A DNA stretch of 64,000 bases from Apoderus coryli (taxonomy: Eukaryota > Arthropoda > Insecta > Coleoptera > Attelabidae), in the NCBI GenBank assembly GCA_911728435.2, contig OU452213.1, positions 6,799,834 to 6,863,833 on the forward strand. Reading direction: 5' to 3'. Every line of letters begins with the position of its first letter. Positions within the stretch are counted from its first letter, which is position 1. Under the pieces are notes generated by a model. It made no database searches. It saw only the letters and a program-made list of their open reading frames with translations, and was not told the DNA's origin. Of this stretch, positions 25,800 through 36,400 are shown in pieces. A program made the position numbers and the translations under genes.

Positions 25800-27117
25800 T
25801 GTGTATGTCGGTAGGTAATATAGATTTAAGAAACTACTTCCATCCAGTTCTACATTTTAACTTCTTTATTGCGGTTTTTTTAATATAATAACAATATAAA
25901 GCAATATTACTTGACAGTAATAATGCTTGTGACAATCCATAGAGGCAGGTATTGTTTTTTGTTTATTTTACTTTGTATATAATAGGTATATATATATCGA
26001 TATTAATTTTTATTCAATTTATATTATATTTGTGTTATGTTGTTGTAACATAGTGGGTAGATATTTACCTTTTCAAACTATTCATTTGTGTTCATTAGAA
26101 TAATGTTTCAAAACCAATTAATCGAGCTTTGCTTACATGTTAGTACAAAAAGCGTATAGTGAAAAATGTAATTATAAAATATGTCTACAATTATTTTGAA
26201 TTGTTTTTATTTAAAATAGTTACCTATTCATTCATTGATAAACCTGTCAAACCCTTTTATTATCTTGCTAAACCATTGCATTGATATGGACCGTATAAAA
26301 TTATAATTATTCTAAAAGCAACCCGTAATACACAAATGGCGAAGGCACCATATATATTAATCATTACAGTCTACACCAAATTATTTTTGGGCTGATTGAC
26401 CAATTCATTAACAGATGGCGCTGAAATAAATGAGTTTTCTTCAATTAACAGTACTGGAAACTTTTTGATGCAGGCCATTGACATTTTGTAGGTAGCAAGT
26501 AGCATTATTTATGCTTTTACGCATGTTGAATATCTCATTGATAAATGGCGTTCAAATAAATCAAGTAACGGACTATCCTTATATTCTAAGGTGTTATTGT
26601 CTTTGTTTATCGTAACGCGTTTGACATCAATTACCAATTTTCAAAGAATTCTATCAAGTAAACTCAGATCAGCTGGGCTGTGACATGATCCCTCACTTGT
26701 ATTTTCTATAATAGGAACTCTCTTTCCTAGTCAACTCCATGTAGAGTAATGGTTGGCAGTTGGAATAATTATCACGTTTCGAACATTTAGGTGTTATTAG
26801 TGTTGCCAGTCTATTATTATATTGCCAAGAAAATGTATTACAATTTCAAGGACACACAGTAACATTAGGTATTTAAATTTATTTAAAGGTTTTTTTATTG
26901 GCCTCTGCATCTGAGGCAATTTAGCCATCATCCAGTTAATTTTATTTTTTTTACTCGGCTGAGCAGCAATTCAAATCAAATAGCTCTGGCCTGGCAACAC
27001 TGTTAGTGTGTGTTTAAAATTATTAATTAAATGAACGAAGACTCCAAAAATTAAATTATGTTAATTATTATGAATATAAATAACATTTTTGGTATTATAC
27101 TTGTTACGACATAATTG
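25800..27117. other. Intergenic AT-rich DNA
   Basis: Begins with the TMEM65 3' UTR. Two diverged repeat termini are visible: AGATGGCGCTGAAATAAATG near 26412 and a related TAAATGGCGTTCAAATAAAT near 26543. The first shares AGATGGCGCT with the fold-back element at 49209. Nothing coding is seen. Confidence 0.5.
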
Positions 27118-27125
27118 TGCAAATA

Positions 27126-29819
27126 GGGTCTGGTAAATTATCTACCAGAAAGAAGGAACGACTTTTTTTAAATTTTTTTTTCGTGGGATTAATAATAAGA
27201 CTATTTTAAACAAAATTAGGTACGGATGAAGACAAAATAATCAGTATTTATATTTTTTTTAGTCTAATATGTAATAAAATATTGCATACTTAAGGGAGGT
27301 ATGTACTTACGCACTGTATATCATTGACATGGACATGTTGTCCTTAGTGTCATAATAGAATAGCTAGATGCCAACGTTGCCAGATTGTATAAGTGATTTC
27401 AAGAAAACTACTATAAATATATCAATGTATTTTATTTACCTAATATTTACAGTAGAGACAAAATAGAATAAAACATTAACATAATAAATACAGTATAGAC
27501 TGTATCTCCAATGAAAACAAACCAAAACTAATAAAGAAAATACGAACTAAATCATTAACAACAACAAAACATGTGAAAAGATAATGGACACAATGAAAGA
27601 TTACATAATTTAGTAATATAATATAACATAAATAATAATTTAATAATTGATTTAAATTAATCTTTGACACAATGGTCGCTGATGGTCGCGTTCATCACAA
27701 ATCACAACAAAGTTAACCAGGTAGTGATTTTTGGAACGATCCATCATTTAATAATACTAATAAGTTTATTTGCAGTTCAAAATAAGATACATATATTCTA
27801 TATATTATAAATATTTAGGAAAAAATCGCTTGTGTCGCCTCAAAACTTTCCCGATACATAATATAATGAAAAATATATGACCTGCGTAACAAAACAGAAT
27901 TTGAATACTTATTATAATTGTATTATTTTCATTATTTCCATGATAAAATAAATAATATAACACACTAACTTACTTTATTCAAAAATTACAAGTAAAAAAG
28001 TATTACCAGAGCTGGGATTCACCTAGCGAACTACCTACCTACTAACCTCCTACCTACCTAACCTCCTACCTACCTCACCTCCAACCTACCTAACCTCCTA
28101 CCTACCTAACCTCCTACCTACCTAACCTGCAACCTAAACCTCGAGCGCACGTATCATGCCTGCACTTGGCAAGGGCTTCGCCCTTGCTAACCTACCGAAC
28201 TACCTACCTACTAACCTCCTACCTACCTAACCTCCTACCTAGCCTCCTACCTACCTAACCTCCTACCTACCTAACCTCCTACCTACCTACCTAACCTCCT
28301 ACCTACCTAACCTCCTACCTACCTAACCTCCTACTTACCTACCTAACCTCCTACCTACCCAACCTCCTTCCTACCTAACCTCCTACCTACCTACCTAACC
28401 TCCTACCTACCCAACCTACCTACCTAACCTCCTACCTACCTAACCTCCTACCTACCCAACCTCCTTCCTACCTAACCTCCTACCTACCTACCTAACCTCC
28501 TACCTACCCAACCTACCTACCTAACCTCCTACCTACCTAACCTCCTACCTAACCTCCTACCTACCTAACCTCCTACCTACCTAACCTCCTACCTACCCAA
28601 CCTCCTACCTACCTAACCTCCTACCTACCTAACCTGCAACCTAAACCTCAAGCGCACGTATCAAGCCTGCACTTGGCAAGGGCTTCGCCCTTGCTCACCT
28701 ACCGAACTACCTACCTAACCTCCTACCTACCTAACCTCCTACCTACCCAACCTCCTACCTACCTACCTACCTACCCTACCTCCTACCTACCTACCCAACC
28801 TCCTACCTACCTAACCTCCTAGGTACCTAACCTGCAACCTAAACCTCAAGCGCACGTATCAAGCCTACACTTGGCAAGGGCTTCGCCCTTGCTCACCTAC
28901 CGAACTACCTACCTACCTAACCTCCTGCCTACCTAACCTCCTACCTACCCAACCTCCTACCTACCTAACCTCCTACCTACCTAACCTCCTACCTACCTAA
29001 CCTCCTACCTACCTAACCTCCTACCTACCTAACCTCCTACCTACCTAACCTCCTACCTACCTAACCTCCTACCTACCTAACCTCCTACCTACCTAACCTC
29101 CTACCTACCTAACCTAAACCTCAAGCGCACGTATCAAGCCTGCACTTGGCAAGGGCTTCGCCCTTGCTCACCTACCAAATACCTACCTACCTAACCTGCA
29201 ACCTAAACCTCAAACGCACGTATTAAGCCTGCACATGGCAAGTGTTTCGCCCTTGCTAACCAACTTACCTAACTAATCTGCATGGTTGGAGCTTCACCTC
29301 GTGTCGGCACGTCTGATGTCCATGGATACAAAGGAATTCGCCGCTTATATGTAGAAATGAGGTGAGAATGCGACGAGTCGATGCCGTTTTCAGCGCGTCT
29401 AGAAACGCCTCTTGTCTATAGTTAATATTCGATGTAACTACTTTATTCCAAAATTAGAAATAAAAACAATAATTATAAGATCCTAAACAAAAATATTTTT
29501 TTGTGTATTATTTAATTACATAAAATACACGTTGATATATTTTCTTGAAATCAACTACAATCTGGCAACGCTGGCATGCAATTATTCTATTATGACACTA
29601 ATGACAGCATGTCCATGCTAATGATACAGTGCGTTAGTACATATATCTACTTTAAGTACGTAATAGTCTATTACATATTAGGCTAAAAAAAGTATAAACA
29701 CTGATTATTTTGTCTTCATCCGTACCTAATTTTGTTTAAAATAGTGTTATTATTAATCCCATGGAAAAAAAAGGTAAAAAAAGTTGTTATTTCTTTCTGG
29801 TAGATAATTTACCAGAACC
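27126..29819. mobile_element. Non-autonomous DNA transposon with long inverted termini and 8-bp target duplication
   Basis: The outer ends are GGGTCTGGTAAATTATCTAC at 27126 and its complement (one variant base) ending at 29819. They are flanked by a perfect 8-bp direct duplication TGCAAATA at 27118-27125 and 29820-29827. The inverted arms run about 315 bp (27126 to about 27440, and about 29510 to 29819) at roughly 85 percent identity by eye, including TTAGTGTCATAATAGAAT and GGTACGGATGAAGACAAAAT. No transposase frame is present. An 8-bp duplication fits hAT, P or Merlin type elements; the ends do not decide between them. The middle holds the satellite described separately. Confidence 0.9.
28021..29275. 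repeat. CCTACCTAA-type satellite with embedded hairpin spacers
   Basis: A tandem 16-bp unit CCTCCTACCTACCTAA with 12- and 20-bp variants occupies most of this stretch. It is interrupted by a recurrent spacer of about 80 bp containing AAGCGCACGTATCAAGCC and the 19-bp perfect hairpin GCAAGGGCTTCGCCCTTGC at 28169, 28676, 28874 and 29149, plus one mutated copy at 29238. The minus strand is a regular G-rich series, GG every 4-5 bases, containing the insect telomere-like TTAGG. It lies wholly inside the transposon at 27126-29819. Confidence 0.95.
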
Positions 29820-29827
29820 TGCAAATA

Positions 29828-30449
29828 CAAATAGTAACTTAAAAGCATAATAACAGTGTAATATTCAATGACTGGTAAGTTTACTGTTTTAATAATTTAC
29901 CATGATTTGTGATGCACATGACATAACCCAACTTATAGTTAACATGTAACAATTCATTAACTGTTGACTTAGAGTCATATCTAATTAAGGGATAGAATTG
30001 AAGAACCTGAATTATACAAATTATTGTTTAATATGTCTGTAGTCGTAGCTAAATACTCGGTACATAGGCAAGAAAGAACTCTTTGTTTTCTTAATATCAG
30101 AGTGAATTCAAGCATTACCATTCCTTTGCTTCAGAACACACATAATATTTTATATAACCCTGGTAAATTATTTATATTTTGTAAATCATGCACATCTTTC
30201 AATTACTAGGTACTTACCTTCCGTTGTGTCGTTTTTTTTTTTAACTTTATTTTTATACCAAGCAATCAGTCGTTGAATTCTTTTTATTTATATCTTAATG
30301 TCAGTTAGGTACTTTGATGTATGGAGAATGTACTTTAAGTATTGTTATCAGTATTTTGAGATGCTTTTACTGAATTTTTAATAATAATTATTGACATAAA
30401 TTTACCTAAAATGTTAATTTAGTAAATGTAATTTAAATTAAAGAAAAAT
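29828..30449. other. Intergenic region upstream of the acyltransferase gene
   Basis: AT-rich, with the presumed promoter and 5' UTR of the downstream gene near its right end. A 61-codon frame at 30024 has no recognisable feature. No motif was assigned. Confidence 0.4.
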
Positions 30450-33400
30450 ATGGAAATCATTTTGGAATTTTTGATTTGTCTAATATTTGTGTACTGGATA
30501 TTTCCCGATTTATTTTCGCAAGGATTTAACAGGTAATAGTTTTTTTTAAATTTTTTGTTGATACATTTTTAAATGAACCTCATTAAATTACAAAGTTCAA
30601 GATTCTGTCCGCTGCTTATTGATATTCATTTATAATATATAATTGATAATATAATTATAAAAAAAACACTTATCAATATTATTTTTGTAATCATTATATT
30701 TAATAATAGCATGCTGATCACTCAATATTGTATTAATAAGGAATCACTCCATAGAAATTCAATAATGTTGTTGGTTACTAAGTATTTTGACATTTCTGAT
30801 TAGTTTTGAGCATTTTTTCCAAATCAAAATGAATCCGTTAATTAATAGTTTTTACGGTAGCATCCAATTACTAATTGTGCTACAATTTACTTATCTCGTT
30901 CTTTTTCTACGTTGGTAAGATGGAAAATATTTATTTATACACTATTTTTATTATTATTTATCTTATTTTTCAAGTATTAACAAAATGGTAGATGTATTGA
31001 CGAATCGATTTTTCGATACCTATAATCGTTTCTCGCCACAGTCCGCTGTTAACCATAATAACAGTAGTTACACAAATGACAGCTGTCAGAATGATGCATT
31101 GGTTACTTTGACCACGCTGAAACGTTATGCTAAGGATCAGCGATACCAAAAACAGTTGACACGCGAAGCTGATATCCAGGTAAGGTGAAGAATTTACGAA
31201 GTAAAATACGCTACAAAAGTAAATAAAATGTATCATGTGATTAACATATGACTTCTTCTGTTTGAGATAAACTTTAACAATAACAATTATTATCTATTGT
31301 TATTATCTTTAGCAAATATCACAATCACTGTTTATTTTATTTACAGAAACGGTTTGTCCAGACAGACTATTAGTTACTTATTTAAATTTTTCTTAGAAAT
31401 ATAATAATTAGATACCATCAATAATTTTATACACCATTTGGTTAATCATTGGAAACCAGGGCTTCTGAATTAGGACAGTGAACATCTAAATTGGTTTTGC
31501 CAATCATAGCAACTTTCACACACCTACAATTTTTTAACTTATAAAGTATCATTAGAATGTTATAGAGAATCAAAAAATTAATAATCCATGAGAAAAACAT
31601 GCAATTACGTTTATCTACTATACGATCAACCCTGTATACTTTTCTATTATGTCAAAAAATGGGCAACTTGAAACCAAATGTGACATTTGCGAGTGATTCT
31701 TCCAAAGATTTCCCTTCGAATTTATCTGTGCCTTTTGTTCCTGACTGTATATTTCAATTTGTGAAACTTAGCGTCATTGTTGTGGACACTAACTTCATGA
31801 AAGTTGTAATTATTAAGATTTTCCTTCAACGCCAAATACCAGCAATTTCCACTCATCTCATTTAATTACCCGATCCTTTCAACAAAATTAATAATTGACA
31901 GTTATGTGAGAAATTTAGCCTCTAAGTGGTTCACAGTCAATGATAGTTTTATCAGTTTTCCGTTCCTTTTGTAACAAAAATACAAATACATTGGTGAATG
32001 ACAAGTAATCATGTCCCATCAGTTCCTGTATTGTAGAGGAAAACTGTAAACGTATTTGTCATTTGTCAAAAAATACAAACGCACAAAATGGCGTTTGAAA
32101 TTAAATATTTAAGTAATTTACAATTTTATTCAAATAATTTTATAATAATTTGTAATTTCTTCCATTAGACCCGTAATGCACAACTGTTTGAGATAAAAGA
32201 AAATGTGCAGCATGTGAAATTAGTGAAGACTAGACCATTTCTGGGGTTATGTTGTCAGAATTGCACTGCATCGAGTAGGGTAGGTATCTAACGAAACTTT
32301 TATGAATAATGATAATAATTATTATAAATAGGTTATTGTATTCAATGTCTGTAATATAAATTTAAATAATTATAAACCATTAGGTATAAGGTCAGTGTCA
32401 GTATGAGTATAATTTGGAGGTTGTACGTTGATTGATTGATAAGTATTCTTATAATCTTAATGTTTTTTTTGAGTTTAGAATTCACAGAAAAGAAGTGCAT
32501 TTTATATTAATACCCGGTAATTTAAGGTTTTAGTTTGCAAATTATTGTTAGTACAAATAATAAGTAAAGCAGCTTGTTAGAAAATATTGAACAAATTTTA
32601 TCTACTTGGTCCTAATAGTTTTCCATAAATTAATGGTAGGTTCTCGTAGAAAATAACGATTTAAGTAAATACGTACGCCATTGTAGTTTTATTTTTATTA
32701 ATAACAGTGGGTCGTGCTTAGTTATAAAGCTAAGATTAGTAAATCTATTTTTACCTAAATTAACAACAGGTATTTTCGCTATGGGAATATTTTATTTATA
32801 TTGTGATAATAATAATTGGTGTCAGGTAAATGTTACGCAATCAAATCAAACAAAAAAGGCACTAAATATTATTTTATTGATAATTAATTAAGTATTAATT
32901 AATTCTCTAGGAATCTCTGGTAAACAAAGCCACGAAATCATTAGCATTAAGAAACATTCTCAACTACCAATTGCCGTTAACGAAAAATGGGATATTCCAT
33001 CGGATATTTTCGCATTTCTATCAAGTATACGAATTGGAAAAGTTCCACTATCCCCAAGTCGCAGATTTAGTATTACATGACGATCGGCTACAGAAAGCGA
33101 TTGAAAAGACTGCATTGGAACAATTCCAGGACTCTGATGAGGCCGACGATGAGTTTCACAGAAAATTGGTGCGGAATAATGAAAGACGTGCAACTAAATT
33201 ACTTGATGACATGAAAAGCAGTTTATCGGATTTTCTTTTAAGGTTCAAAACCAATTTTTTGTATGTGTCTTGAGTGTATCTGTATATAATAATTTTTTTT
33301 TATAGATTTACTGCATGGATCCTCTACAAGCTATTACCGTGTTTCCTTCGATCGGTCGTTGTGCATCCCGGACAAGTTGAGATGCTGAAAAAGGCTAGTA

Positions 33401-36400
33401 AATCGAATCTACCGCTGATTTTTCTGCCGTTACACCGCTCGCATTTGGATTACATTCTGGTTTCGTTTATTTTGTTGAACAACAACGTGAGGTGTCCACT
33501 TGTTGCTGCTGGTGACAATTTGCGGATACCGTTTTTCGGGTCGATTTTACGTGGATTGGGGGCGTTTTTTATTAAACGCCGTGTGGATCCGGTTTTGGGG
33601 CGACGCGATCACGTTTATAAGGCTGTGCTACACACTTATATGAATTGTTGTTTGCGGGCTGGGCATAATGTGGAGTTTTTCTTGGAAGGAGGTCGGACGA
33701 GGACTGGGAAGCCTTGTATGCCAAAGTATGGAGTACTTAGTGTGGTAAGTCTTGTCAGTTGTGTTTATTTTTGTATTTTTATTTATAATTATTTGATGGT
33801 GTTTAATTTGAAGAGGATGACAACTTGCTTGACTTAACTTTGACGGCCTGTAATTTGAAATGAATCAAGGCTGTAAAAAAGTTTATTTGAAATAAATTGA
33901 AGATAATTTTGCTAGAAAGAATGCTCTATACACATTGTTTTGATATTTTCAGTAGTTTCAGAGTTATAAGCAAATTTTTGGAGGGAGAAAAGTTGATAAC
34001 TGTTATTACTCTTTCAATTGCTTGACTTAACTTTGACTGCCTGTAATTTGAAATGAATCAAGGCTGTAAAAAAGTTTATTTGAAATAAATTGAAGATAAT
34101 TTTGCTAGAAAGAATGCTCTATACACATTGTTTTGATATTTTCAGTAGTTTCAGAGTTATAAGCAAATTTTTGGAGGGAGAAAAGTTGATAACTGTTATT
34201 ACTCTTTCAATTGCTTGACTTAACTTTGACTGCCTGTAATTTGAAATGAATCACAGCCTTGATTCATTTCAAATTACAGGCAGTCAAAGTTAAGTCAAGC
34301 AATTGAAAGAGTAATAACAGTTATCAACTTTTCTCCCTCCAAAAATTTGCTTATAACTCTGAAACTACTGAAAATATCAAAACAATGTGTATAGAGCATT
34401 CTTTCTAGCAAAATTATCTTCAATTTATTTCAAATAAACTTTTTATTTATAATTATTTGATGGTGTTTAATTTGAAGAGGATGACAACTTGCTTGACTTA
34501 ACTTTGACGGCCTGTAATTTGAAATGAATCAAGGCTGTAAAAAAGTTTATTTGAAATAAATTGAAGATAATTTTGCTAGAAAGAATGCTCTATACACATT
34601 GTTTTGATATTTTCAGTAGTTTCAGAGTTATAAGCAAATTTTTGGAGGGAGAAAAGTTGATAACTGTTATTACTCTTTCAATTGCTTGACTTAACTTTGA
34701 CTGCCTGTAATTTGAAATGAATCAAGGCTGTAAAAAAGTTTATTTGAAATAAATTGAAGATAATTTTGCTAGAAAGAATGCTCTATACACATTGGTTTGA
34801 TATTTTCAGTAGTTTCAGAGTTATAAGCAAATTCTTGGAGGGAGAAAAGTTGGCAACTGTCATTACTCTTTCAATTGCTTGACTTAACTTTGACTGCCTG
34901 TAATTTGAAAATGATCAGGGCTGTAAAAAAGTTTATTTGAAATAAATTGAAGATAATTTTGCTAGAAAGAATGCTCTATACACATTGTTTTGATATTTTC
35001 AGTAGTTTCAGAGTTATAAGCAAATTCTTGGAGGGAGAAAAGTTGGCAACTGTCATTACTCTTTCAATTGCTTGACTTAACTTTGACTGCCTGTAATTTG
35101 AAAATGATCAGGGCTGTAAAAAAGTTTATTTGAAATAAATTGAAGATAATTTTGCTAGAAACAATGCTCTATACACATTGTTTTGATATTTTCAGTAGTT
35201 TCAGAGTTATAAGCAAATTTTTGGAGGGAGAAAAGTTGATAACTGTTATTACTCTTTCAATTGCTTGACTTAACTTTGACTGCCTGTAATTTGAAATGAA
35301 TCAAGGCTGTAAAAAAGTTTATTTGAAATAAATTGAAGATAATTTTGCTAGAAAGAATGCTCTATACACATTGTTTTGATATTTTCAGTAGTTTCAGAGT
35401 TATAAGCAAATTTTTGGAGGGAGAAAAGTTGATAACTGTTATTACTCTTTCAATTGCTTGACTTAACTTTGACTGCCTGTAATTTGAAATGAATCACAGC
35501 CTTGATTCATTTCAAATTACAGGCAGTCAAAGTTAAGTCAAGCAATTGAAAGAGTAATAACAGTTATCAACTTTTCTCCCTCCAAAAATTTGCTTATAAC
35601 TCTGAAACTACTGAAAATATCAAAACAATGTGTATAGAGCATTCTTTCTAGCAAAATTATCTTCAATTTATTTCAAATAAACTTTTTATTTATAATTATT
35701 TGATGGTGTTTAATTTGAAGAGGATGACAACTTGCTTGACTTAACTTTGACGGCCTGTAATTTGAAATGAATCAAGGCTGTAAAAAAGTTTATTTGAAAT
35801 AAATTGAAGATAATTTTGCTAGAAAGAATGCTCTATACACATTGTTTTGATATTTTCAGTAGTTTCAGAGTTATAAGCAAATTTTTGGAGGGAGAAAAGT
35901 TGATAACTGTTATTACTCTTTCAATTGCTTGACTTAACTTTGACTGCCTGTAATTTGAAATGAATCAAGGCTGTAAAAAAGTTTATTTGAAATAAATTGA
36001 AGATAATTTTGCTAGAAAGAATGCTCTATACACATTGGTTTGATATTTTCAGTAGTTTCAGAGTTATAAGCAAATTCTTGGAGGGAGAAAAGTTGGCAAC
36101 TGTCATTACTCTTTCAATTGCTTGACTTAACTTTGACTGCCTGTAATTTGAAAATGATCAGGGCTGTAAAAAAGTTTATTTGAAATAAATTGAAGATAAT
36201 TTTGCTAGAAAGAATGCTCTATACACATTGTTTTGATATTTTCAGTAGTTTCAGAGTTATAAGCAAATTCTTGGAGGGAGAAAAGTTGGCAACTGTCATT
36301 ACTCTTTCAATTGCTTGACTTAACTTTGACTGCCTGTAATTTGAAAATGATCAGGGCTGTAAAAAAGTTTATTTGAAATAAATTGAAGATAATTTTGCTA

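Noticed and set aside
27476..27670. 64-codon minus-strand frame inside the long-TIR element
   Set aside because: Low-complexity Leu/Ile/Tyr-rich translation of AT-rich DNA, with no transposase feature.
28000..29275. CRISPR-like array
   Set aside because: The regular repeats and hairpin spacers look superficially similar, but units are 12-20 bp simple repeats without unique spacers, in a eukaryotic genome.
28021..29275. True telomere or internal telomeric tract
   Set aside because: TTAGG occurs within the unit but never as consecutive pentamers; the unit is 16 bp and lies inside a transposon with target duplications.
31599..31865. 88-codon plus-strand frame in an acyltransferase intron
   Set aside because: It follows a repeat terminus (AACCCTGTATAC) and has no known motif. 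Probably part of an interspersed repeat.
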